The notes: generated by a model from the sequence alone, not told the origin. A DNA stretch of 64,000 nt from Saccharopolyspora rhizosphaerae (GCF_003931915.1 NZ_RSAA01000007.1:1-64000); one strand, 5' to 3'; shown: positions 44,183-53,233, counted from the stretch's first letter. A program made the numbers and translations.

Positions 44183-45072
44183 AGTTCGACCTCCATACCC
44201 GCACGACCCACCTCGATGCCGAGCTTCGCGAGCTCACCCCGCTCAGCGGAGCCCTCGTCGAGGACGGGATTGGTGTTGTTGACGTGGACGTAGATCTTGC
44301 GGCGGGCGGGCAGAGCCGCAAGTCGGCGCGCCGACCCGTCCGGGCCGCTCACCGGCATGTGCCCCATGGACCTGCCGGGCCGGTCCCCGGTGCCCTGCCG
44401 GGCCATCTCGTCGTCGGTCCAGAACGTGCCGTCGACGAAGACGCAGTCGGCGTCGGCGACCTGCTCGGCGACGTGCTCGTCCCAGCACGGCACGGTCGGG
44501 GCGTAGACGGCGGTGCCACCGCTGACGGGGTCGTGCAGCACGTAGCCGGTCTCCCACTCGCCGGGCCCGGCGTGGTGCCCGACGTAGCGGGGCGGTTTGC
44601 TCCCGGTGGCGAAGGCCGTCACCTGGAGCCGTTCGTCGAGGTCGACGGGCTTGCCCACGTGCACCGCCCGCCACCGGAAGTCGGCGTAGTCGGCGACGAG
44701 GTCGCGCACCGGGAAGTGGTCGGTGAGCGCGGCCAGCACGGGTGCGGTGCCGTAGACGTCCAACGACGACCCCTCGCGCAGCACCAGCAGCCCGATGGTG
44801 TGGTCGAACTCGGCGTCGGTCAGCAGCACGCCGGCCACCGGCGTGTCCCGGACCCCGGGCCCGGGGTGCAGGGACGGGTCGGCGGCGATCTGGTGGTGCA
44901 CGTCGGGGGTGGCGTTGAGCAGGAACCAGCGATCACCCGTTCCGGACACCGCGAGACCCGCGTGCGCCGAGGCGTTCTCCGGCGCGGTGCGGGCCTTGCG
45001 GCACCCGTCGCAGGCGCAGTTCCACTGCGGGTACCCGCCACCAGCTGCGACTCCCAGGCAGTGGATCAGCAC
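44179..45072 (-). CDS. pqqB: PQQ biosynthesis protein PqqB
   Basis: A 297-aa metallo-beta-lactamase-fold protein with the PqqB pattern: GVAAGGGYPQWNCACDGCRKAR at the start (with the CxC-x2-C zinc site), TDAEFDHTIGLLVLREG in the core, and HVNNTNPVLDEGSAER near the end. It is proposed to hydroxylate the crosslinked tyrosine during PQQ synthesis. The GTG start lies eight bases after the pqqA stop. Confidence 0.93.
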   Translation of the reverse strand: MLIHCLGVAAGGGYPQWNCACDGCRKARTAPENASAHAGLAVSGTGDRWFLLNATPDVHHQIAADPSLHPGPGVRDTPVAGVLLTDAEFDHTIGLLVLREGSSLDVYGTAPVLAALTDHFPVRDLVADYADFRWRAVHVGKPVDLDERLQVTAFATGSKPPRYVGHHAGPGEWETGYVLHDPVSGGTAVYAPTVPCWDEHVAEQVADADCVFVDGTFWTDDEMARQGTGDRPGRSMGHMPVSGPDGSARRLAALPARRKIYVHVNNTNPVLDEGSAERGELAKLGIEVGRAGMEVEL

Positions 45073-45080
45073 GGCGCCCG

Positions 45081-45155
45081 TCAGCCCTGGTGGTGGTAGC
45101 CGGTGACTTCAGCGCAGACGTCGATCACCATGTACTCGGGCTTCTCCCAGGTCAT
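45081..45155 (-). CDS. pqqA: PqqA precursor peptide, operon copy
   Basis: A 24-aa peptide (MTWEKPEYMV... ending AEVTGYHHQG) with Glu16 and Tyr20 in the E-x3-Y pattern that becomes PQQ. It heads pqqABCDE, with GAGGAGG a few bases before the ATG. It is too short for routine gene callers. It matches the second pqqA at 41534 through residue 20 apart from positions 5 and 9. Confidence 0.93.
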   Translation of the reverse strand: MTWEKPEYMVIDVCAEVTGYHHQG

Positions 45156-45329
45156 GAATCCTCCTCGATTCGGTGTTCTAGCAGTTCACAGCCTCAGCGA
45201 TCTGCCGCGACGATGACAACCGATCGCCGACCGGCGGAGCGGAACTCCTGACGAACGGCACGGGGTGAACTACGAGCGGTGCACCACGAGCTTGCGCCCG
45301 CAGCGGCGCTCCGGCAGCGCTGGCGGCCG

Positions 45330-46757
45330 TCAAACACCCAGGAGGCGACGCACCTCGGGCGCGTGGCGTCGCGAGACGGGGACCAGCTCGGGCACCCGGG
45401 GGTCGGTGATCAGGAAGAGCTCGCCCTTGGTCCCGCGCTCCACCTCGGCGACCCGGCGGAGGTTGACCAGGAACCGGCGGTGCACGCGGCGGAAGCCGTG
45501 GCGGGTCAACGACCGGTCGACGTGGTCCAGACCCCTGGTCGCGGCCAGGATCCGGCCGCGGTCGGTGCTGAGCCACACGGTGTTGCGGTCGGCTTCGGCG
45601 TAGCGGATCTCCGACGGGGCCAGCAGCACGAGGCGGTCGTTGCGGATGCCGATGACCCGCGGCGGCATCGGCACCGCCGAGCCCTCGCCCGCCCGGCCGT
45701 GCGGTTCGCCCTCCTGCAGCCCGAAGGCGCAGAGCAGGCCGACCACCCGGTTGGCGTCGACGATCGGCCGCAGCGTCGCGGGCATCGCGCCTTCGGCGCT
45801 CACCCCGAGCTGGGCGTAACCGCTCCACTGTGGATCCTGCGCAGCGCGGGTGGCCGCCCAGCGGACCACCTCGGCGAGCTCGGGGATGTCCGGCCGGTAC
45901 CGCTCGGCGGGGTCGACCGCCCCGCGCGAGGCCGGAGCGTCGGCCGGCAACCGCAGCAGCGACATCGCCGCGTCGTTGGCGGCCACGACCTGGCCGCCGC
46001 GGTCGAGCGCGACCAGCGGGCCGCTGCTGTCGGTGCGCTCCTGCGTGAAGGCGTTGACCACTTGCGTGGCCTCGCCGAGGGCCCTGCGGTGGATCTCCTG
46101 CTCGACGCTGGTGGCGGCCTTCTGCAACCACACCGGCACGTGACCGGAAAGCGTTGCGCCCCAACGGGAGATGTTGATCGAGGCGATGGCCGACCCGGTG
46201 ACCACGTCGCGGATGGCGATGCCGGCGCAGGCCCACTGGTGGAACCCCTCGCACCAGTGCTCGGCCCCGGTGACGGTGACCGGGCCGGAGACCTCGAAGG
46301 AGGTGCCCATGCCGTTGGTGCCGGTGCACTGCTCGGACCACGAGGACCAGGGGGCCATGTTCGACATCTCGGCGCGGCGGCGGGCCGAGGGGTCGCCCCA
46401 GGTGCCGAGGATGCGGCCGGTGCCGTCGGTCACCGCGACGACGCCGCCGTCGAGTTCGACGTCGCGGCCCGCCAGCGCACCGAGCCCGCCGAGCTGGGTG
46501 AAGAGCACGTCGCTGTCAGGTCCTTGGTCGTCGTGGTGGCCGGGCGCGGGCGGCGCGACGTCGAGCGCCGGGTCCACTTCGTACTGGTCGCGACAGCGGT
46601 ACCAGGACGCGAGGATGTCGGGGCGCACGTCGGAGGTGACGTCGCCACCGGTCGCGAAGGTCTCCCACGCCTGGGCGACGGACGACGTCGCGGTGGTCAG
46701 CGATTCTCCGCCAGGAGTGCCCGACGTGATCTCCAACGGCGGGAGCAAGCCGGCCAT
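45330..46757 (-). CDS. GAF-LytTR transcriptional regulator
   Basis: A protein of about 475 aa. The N-terminal part (ILASWYRCRDQYEVDP, then a GAF domain with SWSEQCTGTNGMGTSFEVSGPVTVTGAEHWCEGF) matches the sensory half of AcoR/MimR-type activators. The sigma54-interaction domain is absent. Instead the C-terminus (about 375-475) is a LytTR DNA-binding domain (ITD/HRRFLVNLRRVAEVERGTKGELFLI). It sits upstream of the pqq operon on the same strand, about 175 bases before pqqA. It is therefore a candidate activator of PQQ synthesis or of a PQQ-dependent alcohol oxidation regulon elsewhere. The start is ATG 46757 or 46760. Confidence 0.82.
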   Translation of the reverse strand: MAGLLPPLEITSGTPGGESLTTATSSVAQAWETFATGGDVTSDVRPDILASWYRCRDQYEVDPALDVAPPAPGHHDDQGPDSDVLFTQLGGLGALAGRDVELDGGVVAVTDGTGRILGTWGDPSARRRAEMSNMAPWSSWSEQCTGTNGMGTSFEVSGPVTVTGAEHWCEGFHQWACAGIAIRDVVTGSAIASINISRWGATLSGHVPVWLQKAATSVEQEIHRRALGEATQVVNAFTQERTDSSGPLVALDRGGQVVAANDAAMSLLRLPADAPASRGAVDPAERYRPDIPELAEVVRWAATRAAQDPQWSGYAQLGVSAEGAMPATLRPIVDANRVVGLLCAFGLQEGEPHGRAGEGSAVPMPPRVIGIRNDRLVLLAPSEIRYAEADRNTVWLSTDRGRILAATRGLDHVDRSLTRHGFRRVHRRFLVNLRRVAEVERGTKGELFLITDPRVPELVPVSRRHAPEVRRLLGV

Positions 46758-47049
46758 CACGACCTCCTCGTCGTAGCACGGACATGCGCCATCGCCCCAC
46801 CAGGACGGTGACCTCCGTCACGTTAAGGCGGCCCACCACCCGAATCAAGGACATCCATCCGGTTGCAGCAGCCGCACACGCAGGCGCTGATCTTCGTGCC
46901 CGGCGGTGCGAGGACCGTCCTCCCGGGCAGTTGCGCGACCCGGATCCGGCCCTCCCGCAGCGACTTCCACGGTCCCGCCGGAGCGGCTGGTCCCATCGCT
47001 CGTCCGCCACGCGGCAACGCCGCCCCGCGCTGGTGAACGCGGGTCTAGC

Positions 47050-47970
47050 ATGCCCGGCATGCTGCTTCGGCAACTGGAGTACCTGACCACCCTCGCGCGC
47101 GAGAAGCACTTCGCTCGCGCCGCCGAGGCCTGCTACATCTCCCAGCCGGCGATGTCGGCTGCGATCCGCAAGCTCGAGGCGGAGCTGCACGTCCAGATCA
47201 TCCAGCGGGGGAACCGCTTCATCGGTTTCACCCCCGAGGGCGAGCGGATCTTGAAGTGGGCCTACCGCATCCTCGCCGAGCGGGACGCGCTGATCGAGGA
47301 CGTCGGCGCGATGCGGGAGGGGCTCAGCGGCCGGTTGCGCATCGGCTGCATCCCGACCGCGCTGTGCGTGGTGCCGGTCCTGACCTCCGTGCTGTGCCAG
47401 GACCAGCCGCGGGTGCGGGTGCAGGTGAGCTCGATGACCTCGATCGAGATCCAGCGAGGGCTGTCGCAGTACGGGCTCGACGTCGGGGTCACCTACATCG
47501 ACAACGAACCCCTGACCGGGGTCCGCACCGTGCCGCTCTACCACGAGCGCTACCTGCTGCTGGCCGCCGAGGAGGAGCTCGCCGACCAGGACACGGCGAC
47601 CTGGGCGGAGGCCGCCGATCTGCCGCTGTGCCTGCTCTCCGAGGACATGCAGAACCGTCGCATCCTCAACTCGGTGTTCGACGAGGCCCAGGCCAGGCCC
47701 CAGCCCGCGGTGGAGACCAACTCCATCAGCGCCCTCTACGCGCACGTCCGCGAAGGGCCGTGGGCCACCGTCCTCCCCCACTCGTGGCTGATGCGCTTCG
47801 GGGTTCCCGAAGGCATGCGCGCCGTGCCCCTGGAAGAACCCACCATCAGCAAGACCATCGGCCTGGTCCTGCACGACCGGGACCCGGAACCCATCCTCGC
47901 CAAGGCCTTCGTCGACACGGCCCGCCGGGTCGACCTCGAAGAACTCCTCGCCGCCACCACGCTCGCCTGA
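47050..47970 (+). CDS. LysR-family regulator
   Basis: A LysR-family regulator of about 306 aa with HTH MLLRQLEYLTTLAREKHFARAAEACYISQPAMSAAIRKLEAEL, then a substrate-binding domain (GCIPTALCVVPVLT...). Its closest look is to regulators found beside formate/CO2 metabolism genes (FdsR/CynR-like), and the fds promoter in this window has a LysR-type box. The pqq block separates it from fds, so the link is a hypothesis. ATG 47050 or 47059. Confidence 0.85.
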   Translation: MPGMLLRQLEYLTTLAREKHFARAAEACYISQPAMSAAIRKLEAELHVQIIQRGNRFIGFTPEGERILKWAYRILAERDALIEDVGAMREGLSGRLRIGCIPTALCVVPVLTSVLCQDQPRVRVQVSSMTSIEIQRGLSQYGLDVGVTYIDNEPLTGVRTVPLYHERYLLLAAEEELADQDTATWAEAADLPLCLLSEDMQNRRILNSVFDEAQARPQPAVETNSISALYAHVREGPWATVLPHSWLMRFGVPEGMRAVPLEEPTISKTIGLVLHDRDPEPILAKAFVDTARRVDLEELLAATTLA

Positions 47971-48041
47971 CCCCACCCACGACCTCCGGCGGCGCCCCGA
48001 CGCCGGGCACCGCGGTGATCCAGGCCGACCGGTGCGCGCGG

Positions 48042-49058
48042 TCAGTCGTCCAGGCGGAGGAGGACCTTGCTGCTGCCCGTGGACCGGTCTGCTGCCGTCT
48101 CGAGAGCTCGGTCCGCCTGGGCCAGGGGGTAGGTGTGGGTGATCAGCGGGCTCACGTCGAGCCCGCCCCGGAGGACGTCGAGGGCGTCGGTGATCTCGTC
48201 GACGAAGCGGTAGGAACCGCACCAGGTGATCTCGCGCGTCACCAGGTCGCCGAGCGCCGCCGAGACGGCCTCACCGGGGAGGTTGCCCACCTGGACGACC
48301 GTGCCGCCACGCGCGGTGGCGCGCAGGACCGGGCCGATCGCGGCCGGCGAGCCGGAGGCCTCGAAGGAGACGTCGACCTCCCCCGGCAACGGCTGTGCCG
48401 ACAGAGCACGCACCTCGTCAGCACCCATGCGTTTGGCGATGCGCAGCGAGGCGGGCGCGAGGTCTGCGGCGACCACGGCCGAGGCTCCCCGGTGCTTCGC
48501 AGCGGCGACCACCAGGGCCCCGATCGGTCCGGCGCCGTTGACCAGAACCGTTCTGCCGCGCAGGGATCCGGCGCGGTTGACCGCGTGCAGCGCGACACCG
48601 AGCGGTTCGGCCAACGCCCCCTGGCGCGTGGACACCCCGTCCGGCAGCGCCCGCAGTTGGTCGACCCGGACCGCGCGGTACTGGCTGAACCCGCCGTCGG
48701 TGTGCGGGTCGAATGCGGCCGAGCCGAAGTAGCGGACGTGGGGGTGCAGGTTGCTGCGCCCTTCCGGGTGCGCGGGCTCGCCCACCAGCTCGGCCGGGTG
48801 CACGGTCACCGGCTGCCCGACCTCCACGCCGGACACGCCAGGCCCGAGCCGGGCGACGCGTCCGGCGACCTCGTGACCGAGGACCACGGGGTGGCGCAGC
48901 ACGGCCGTCCCGGTACCGCCGTGGCGCCAGTAGGAGATGTCGGACCCGCAGATCCCGCCCCACTCCAGCGCCAGCAGGACCTCCCCGTCACCGGGTTCCG
49001 GGTCCGGGACCTCGTCGACGCGGACATCGCGGGGGCCGTGCACGACAACGGCTTTCAC
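48042..49058 (-). CDS. Zinc-type polyol dehydrogenase (L-idonate/sorbitol DH-like)
   Basis: A 338-aa medium-chain dehydrogenase. The catalytic zinc ligands (Cys in GGICGSD, His-Glu in GHEVAG) and the Rossmann motif NGAGPIGALVV are present. The lobe that normally holds four cysteines of a structural zinc reads VHPAELVGEPAHPEGRSNLHPHVRYFG, with none of them, so the structural zinc is lost. The downstream part matches L-idonate/sorbitol dehydrogenases. The GTG overlaps the transporter stop. With the transporter it probably imports and oxidises a sugar acid or polyol. Confidence 0.85.
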   Translation of the reverse strand: MKAVVVHGPRDVRVDEVPDPEPGDGEVLLALEWGGICGSDISYWRHGGTGTAVLRHPVVLGHEVAGRVARLGPGVSGVEVGQPVTVHPAELVGEPAHPEGRSNLHPHVRYFGSAAFDPHTDGGFSQYRAVRVDQLRALPDGVSTRQGALAEPLGVALHAVNRAGSLRGRTVLVNGAGPIGALVVAAAKHRGASAVVAADLAPASLRIAKRMGADEVRALSAQPLPGEVDVSFEASGSPAAIGPVLRATARGGTVVQVGNLPGEAVSAALGDLVTREITWCGSYRFVDEITDALDVLRGGLDVSPLITHTYPLAQADRALETAADRSTGSSKVLLRLDD

Positions 49059-50386
49059 AGGGCGTCCTCCGGTCGCACGAGGTTCCGGCCACGCGTTTCG
49101 GGCGCGAACCAGGCGGAGACGAGCGTGATCAGCGAGTAGGCGATGAGCATGGCGGCGATCGGCCACCAGTGCTGGGTCCAGGCGGTCACGCTCGCGGCCA
49201 CGACCGGCCCGATCGCGGTGGCCAACGTGCCCCCGATCTCCTTGGCGACCGCGAGCTGCGTGAAGCGGGTTCGCGAGCCGAACAGCTCGGCCATCGTGAC
49301 GCTCTCGACCGCGAACAGGCTCAGCACGCCGATGTTGAGGCTCACGACCACCGCGATCGTCAGGACCACCGTGTTCCCGGTGGCGATGGTGGCCATCATC
49401 GGCACCGCGATGATCGCGGTCAGCAGGCTCAACCCGAGGTAGACCGGCCGCCGCCCGAAGCGGTCACCGAGCACCCCCACCAGCGGGATCGTGGCGAAGC
49501 CGAGCAGCGAGCCGTAGACGATGGCGTTGGTGGGCACCGACCGGTTGATCGCCAGCGAGGAAGCGATGTAGCCGACGAGGAAGGTCTGCACGAGTCCGGA
49601 GTTGCCGGCCTGACCGAAGCGGAGCCCGAGCGCGAGCAGGAAGGCCCGCCCCTTGCGCTGCTCAAGACCCGCCTCGAGGGCGCTCTTCTCGGTGCGGGCG
49701 ACGTCCTTGCTCTCCTCGAAGACGGGGCTCTCCTGCAGGTTCGAGCGCATCCACACGCCGAACAGCAGGAGCACGAAGCTCAGCAGGAACGGCAGCCGCC
49801 AGCCCCAGGCGATGACCTGCTCCTCGGACAACACCAGCAGCAGGAACGCCCAGAGACCGGACGCGGCGAGAGTTCCGGAGTTGGTGCCCAGCGACACCAA
49901 GGAGGAGACCAGCCCGCGCCGCTCGACCGGCGCGTGCTCCACGAGCATCACCGTCGCCCCGGCGATCTCGGCTCCGGCGCCGAAGCCCTGGACCAGCCGC
50001 AGCGCCACCAGCAGGATCGGCGCGGCGATGCCGATCGTCTCGTACGGCGGCAGGGCACCGATGAGCGTCGTCGACGCGCCCATGATCGTGATGGTGAGGA
50101 AGAGGACCTTCTTGCGGCCGATCCGGTCGCCCATCCGCCCGAAGTAGAAGGCACCGACCAGCCGCGCGACGTAGCCGACCCCGTAGGTGGCCATCGCCGC
50201 GATCAGCCCTATCGCGGGGCTGACGTCGGGGAAGAAGATCTTGTTGAAGACGATCGCGGCAGCCAGCGAGTACAGCTGGAAGTCCATGAACTCCATGGCA
50301 GTGCCCAGCCAGCCCGACACGGCGGCTTTGCTCAGCTCGCGGGTCGAGCGTCTCGCGACCCTCGCCGTGCGCGGGCTCTCCGTCAT
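49055..50386 (-). CDS. MHS-type MFS transporter
   Basis: A 443-aa twelve-helix major-facilitator protein of the metabolite:H+ symporter group (GWLGTAMEFMDFQLYSLAAAIVFNKIFFP opening, GRMGDRIGRKKVLF loop 2-3, GDRFGRRPVYLG in loop 8-9). Substrates of such carriers are organic acids or sugar acids. The ATG at 50386 has an AAGGAG site. A longer frame starting at 50416 has none. It is translationally coupled to the dehydrogenase at 48042 and divergent from a GntR regulator. Confidence 0.9.
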   Translation of the reverse strand: MTESPRTARVARRSTRELSKAAVSGWLGTAMEFMDFQLYSLAAAIVFNKIFFPDVSPAIGLIAAMATYGVGYVARLVGAFYFGRMGDRIGRKKVLFLTITIMGASTTLIGALPPYETIGIAAPILLVALRLVQGFGAGAEIAGATVMLVEHAPVERRGLVSSLVSLGTNSGTLAASGLWAFLLLVLSEEQVIAWGWRLPFLLSFVLLLFGVWMRSNLQESPVFEESKDVARTEKSALEAGLEQRKGRAFLLALGLRFGQAGNSGLVQTFLVGYIASSLAINRSVPTNAIVYGSLLGFATIPLVGVLGDRFGRRPVYLGLSLLTAIIAVPMMATIATGNTVVLTIAVVVSLNIGVLSLFAVESVTMAELFGSRTRFTQLAVAKEIGGTLATAIGPVVAASVTAWTQHWWPIAAMLIAYSLITLVSAWFAPETRGRNLVRPEDAL

Positions 50387-50425
50387 CGTGCGCTCCTTCG
50401 CTCCACGCCGGCCCAACTGATGTGG

Positions 50426-50447
50426 CAGTGCTGGTATACAAGCACTG
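50426..50447. promoter_or_regulatory. GntR operator
   Basis: A 22-bp palindrome with a single mismatched pair, arms CAGTGCT and AGCACTG around GTATAC. The GTATAC centre is typical of FCD-type GntR regulators. It lies in the 99 bases between the divergent transporter and gntR genes and should control both. Confidence 0.78.
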
Positions 50448-50485
50448 ACCGATCAGCGAGGTCAACCCTCGGCTAACCTGGCCTC

Positions 50486-51193
50486 GTGCCCGAGCCCGCG
50501 AAGCGCCCCCATCGCCGTGCCATCTACGAGACGTTGCGGCGCAAGGTGCTCACCCTGGAACTCCAACCCGGGGAAGCGCTGTCGGAGAAGGAGTTGGCCG
50601 CCGCCCTGGGCGTGAGCCGCACCCCGGTCCGCGAGGGGCTGATCCTGCTCGCCGAGGAAGGCTTGGTGCAGGTGTTCCCGCAGATCGGCTCCTTCGTCTC
50701 CCGCGTGGACCCGCAGCGGGTCGCGGACGCCCAGTTCCTGCGCGAGGCGGTCGAGCTGAGAGCCTTGGAAGACGTGCCGGCCGAACCCCACCCGGACGTG
50801 CTGGCCGTGCTCGAGGACAACCTGGCCCGCCAGCGCTCACCCGAGATCGACGTCGAGGACTTCTTCGCCCTCGACGAGGAGTTCCACCGCGGGCTGCTTC
50901 GCCTGTCCGGCCACGAACGAGCCTGGCCCACGGTGGTTTCCGCCAAGGGCCACCTCGACCGCGCCCGCCGACTGGGCCTGGAGTCGAGCCCGCCGCAGGT
51001 CTACGCGCGGCAGCACGTCGACATCCTCGACGCCCTCCGCGCGCACGACCTCGACCGCGCCCGCAGCACGATGCGCACCCACCTCCGCGCGGTCTTCACC
51101 GACATCGAAGACCTCCGCAACCGCAAACCCGAGCTCTTCGCCACCGACTCCGACGCCACCCCGGTCCGGAAGACCACCACCGTCTGGCAGTGA
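50486..51193 (+). CDS. GntR-family (FCD) regulator
   Basis: A 235-aa regulator. It has an N-terminal winged HTH (AIYETLRRKVLTLELQPGEALSEKELAAALGVSRTPVREGL) and a C-terminal FCD ligand-binding domain with the metal-binding His/Asp residues (LDEEFHRGLL; ARQHVDILDAL). It is divergent from the transporter-dehydrogenase pair, with an excellent operator between them, so it most likely represses them until a carboxylate inducer binds. Confidence 0.92.
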   Translation: MPEPAKRPHRRAIYETLRRKVLTLELQPGEALSEKELAAALGVSRTPVREGLILLAEEGLVQVFPQIGSFVSRVDPQRVADAQFLREAVELRALEDVPAEPHPDVLAVLEDNLARQRSPEIDVEDFFALDEEFHRGLLRLSGHERAWPTVVSAKGHLDRARRLGLESSPPQVYARQHVDILDALRAHDLDRARSTMRTHLRAVFTDIEDLRNRKPELFATDSDATPVRKTTTVWQ

Positions 51194-51619
51194 TCGCTCG
51201 GCCCCCCGCACTCGCTCCCGCCGCGCGAGCGTGAGCGGCCGTGCCCGTGCGCGCCTTCCAGCACGGCGGTGGTCGGAGCACTCATCGGCCCTCGCAAGTC
51301 CCCTGCCGCCGAAGATCGCGACCGAGCGGAAAACGTGATCCACGGTTCCTCCCGTGGAAGTCAGGCAGCCCGCGGGAGGGCCAGCAGCGCACCGGCGAGC
51401 CTGAACCGCGGAGAGCGCTCCCGGCGCCGGTGATGACCAAAACCGTTCTGCCGACGTGTTTTCGACGACGACCGGTGTGACCCCTCCCCCTCTCCTGACA
51501 GGGCTGCGTGGGGAATTCCCGCGGGAGAGAACGGCTTCGGAAAGATCGTCGGGACTTTCGGCACTGCCCTCCGCCGACCTGTCGCGCCACGATGCGATTG
51601 CACGACGGGGGGAGGAACG
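51194..51619. other. Gene-free stretch
   Basis: About 425 bases between gntR and the lipoprotein gene. I see no gene, and no strong repeat beyond short G+C-rich dyads. The last 100 bases, less G+C-rich, should hold the lipoprotein promoter. Confidence 0.5.
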
Positions 51620-52084
51620 ATGAACACGCGCGCCCGCATCGCCGCCGCCGTTGCCGCGGGAGGGCTGATCATCGGTGCTGCGGCCGGCTGCACCGCCGAA
51701 GACGACGCAGCGCAACCCAGCTACCTGGGCGCCGAGGGCTTCACCGGCACCGCTCCGCACGTCGCTGACGAGGAGGAGCCCCCGTCCCCGTCACCCCTGC
51801 ACGAACAGGCGCTGGGAGCCGCGCGGGCCTACGTCGACTCCGCCCACTTCTCCGAGTCCGGGCTGACCGAGCAGCTGGCCACGGTCGACCAGTTCCCGCC
51901 CGACGTCGCGTCCTGGGCCGCCGCCCACTCGGGGGCCGACTGGAACGCCGAGGCGCTGGAGAGCGCCGAGGAGTACCGGGGCATCTCCCACGCCTCGGGT
52001 GCGGAGGTCCGCGACCGGCTGATCACCGTCGACCGCTTCACCCCCGAGCAGGCCGAGTACGCGACGTCCCACCTCGGAGGCTGA
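51620..52084 (+). CDS. Ltp-family surface lipoprotein
   Basis: A 154-aa lipoprotein with a lipobox (GAAAGC, Cys at about 24), a flexible acidic linker and two copies of a roughly 45-residue helical repeat. The first is ALGAARAYVDSAHFSESGLTEQLATV and the second starts at ALESAEEYRGISHASGAEVRDRLITV. This is the host-cell-surface-exposed lipoprotein (Ltp) pattern. Phage-encoded members of the family block DNA injection by superinfecting phages, and chromosomal members are common in actinobacteria. Whether this copy protects against phage is unknown. A GGGGGGAGG site precedes the ATG. Confidence 0.82.
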   Translation: MNTRARIAAAVAAGGLIIGAAAGCTAEDDAAQPSYLGAEGFTGTAPHVADEEEPPSPSPLHEQALGAARAYVDSAHFSESGLTEQLATVDQFPPDVASWAAAHSGADWNAEALESAEEYRGISHASGAEVRDRLITVDRFTPEQAEYATSHLGG

Positions 52085-52185
52085 CCGCGCGGCCACCGGC
52101 GTGCCGCGAGGAATCGCGTTCCGGAGGAGCTGATCGCCGGCGCTATCCTGGGGGAACACGCATCCCCCCGAGCACGAGGAGCGTC

Positions 52186-53193
52186 GTGGCGGCACGAGCA
52201 GCGACTCTGACCGACGTCGCCAAGGAGGCGGGCGTCTCGCTCGCGACCGCCTCGCGAGCGCTCAACGGCAGTGACCGCGTGGTGCGCGCCGAGCTGCACG
52301 AACGCGTCCTGGCGGCGGCCACCCGGCTCGGCTATTCCCCGAACGCGCAGGCCCAGTCGATGGCCCGCGGTTCCACCGACCTGGTCGGTCTGATGGTCAA
52401 CGACATCTCCGACCCGTACTTCTCGACCATCGCGGCGGGCCTGGCCAACGCCGCCGAGGAGCAGGGGCTGCTGGTCATGCTGTGCAGCACCGCGGGTCGT
52501 CCGGAGCGCGAGCTGGAGCTGCTGGGTGCTCTGCGGCGGCAGCGCGGGCGCGCGATCGTGCTGGCCGGGAGCCGTACCAGCGACCGCGCCCACCTGCGCG
52601 AGCTGAACGCCCAGATCGATCCGTTCGTCTCCTCCGGCGGACGCGTGGTGGCGATCAGCGAACCGAAGCTGCAGGTCGACACCGTTGTGGTGGAGAACCG
52701 CACGGGCGCGCAGGACCTCGCCGCCGAGATCGCGGCACTCGGCTACCGCAAGCCGGCGGTTCTGGCAGGGCCGGAGAACTTGCTGGTCTCGCGCGACCGC
52801 CACGAGGGCTTCACCGCCGGGTGGCCCGAGGACGAGCCGGTCGTGGTGGCCGACGAGTTCAGCCGTGACGGCGGTTTCCGCGCGATGCACCGGCTGCTGG
52901 ACTGCGGCGCCGACGTGGACTGCGTGTTCGCGATCAACGACCTGATGGCGATGGGCGCGATGGCCGCGTGCCGCGAGCGCGGGGTCGACGTGCCGCGCGA
53001 CCTGGCCGTGGCCGGCTTCGACGACATCTCGACGCTGCGTGACGTCACCCCCGCGCTGACCACGGTCCGGTTGCCGCTGACCGAGATGGGGCACGTGGCG
53101 CTCGACCTGGTGCTCGGCGAGCGCACGGCGCGACCGCGCCGCCGCAAGGTCCGCGGCGAGGTCATCGTCCGCGAGAGCACTCCGCCCCGCTGA
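52186..53193 (+). CDS. LacI-family regulator
   Basis: A 335-aa repressor with an N-terminal HTH/hinge (TLTDVAKEAGVSLATASRALNGSDRV) and a type-1 periplasmic-binding-like domain (GLMVNDISDPYFSTIAAGL). It is followed 75 bases later by a sugar-catabolism operon. A LacI operator lies in that gap, so it should regulate the genes downstream in response to a sugar or polyol. Confidence 0.93.
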   Translation: MAARAATLTDVAKEAGVSLATASRALNGSDRVVRAELHERVLAAATRLGYSPNAQAQSMARGSTDLVGLMVNDISDPYFSTIAAGLANAAEEQGLLVMLCSTAGRPERELELLGALRRQRGRAIVLAGSRTSDRAHLRELNAQIDPFVSSGGRVVAISEPKLQVDTVVVENRTGAQDLAAEIAALGYRKPAVLAGPENLLVSRDRHEGFTAGWPEDEPVVVADEFSRDGGFRAMHRLLDCGADVDCVFAINDLMAMGAMAACRERGVDVPRDLAVAGFDDISTLRDVTPALTTVRLPLTEMGHVALDLVLGERTARPRRRKVRGEVIVRESTPPR

Positions 53194-53233
53194 GGTCCCC
53201 TTGCACCAGGCACCCGATCCGGCCTACCGTCGC

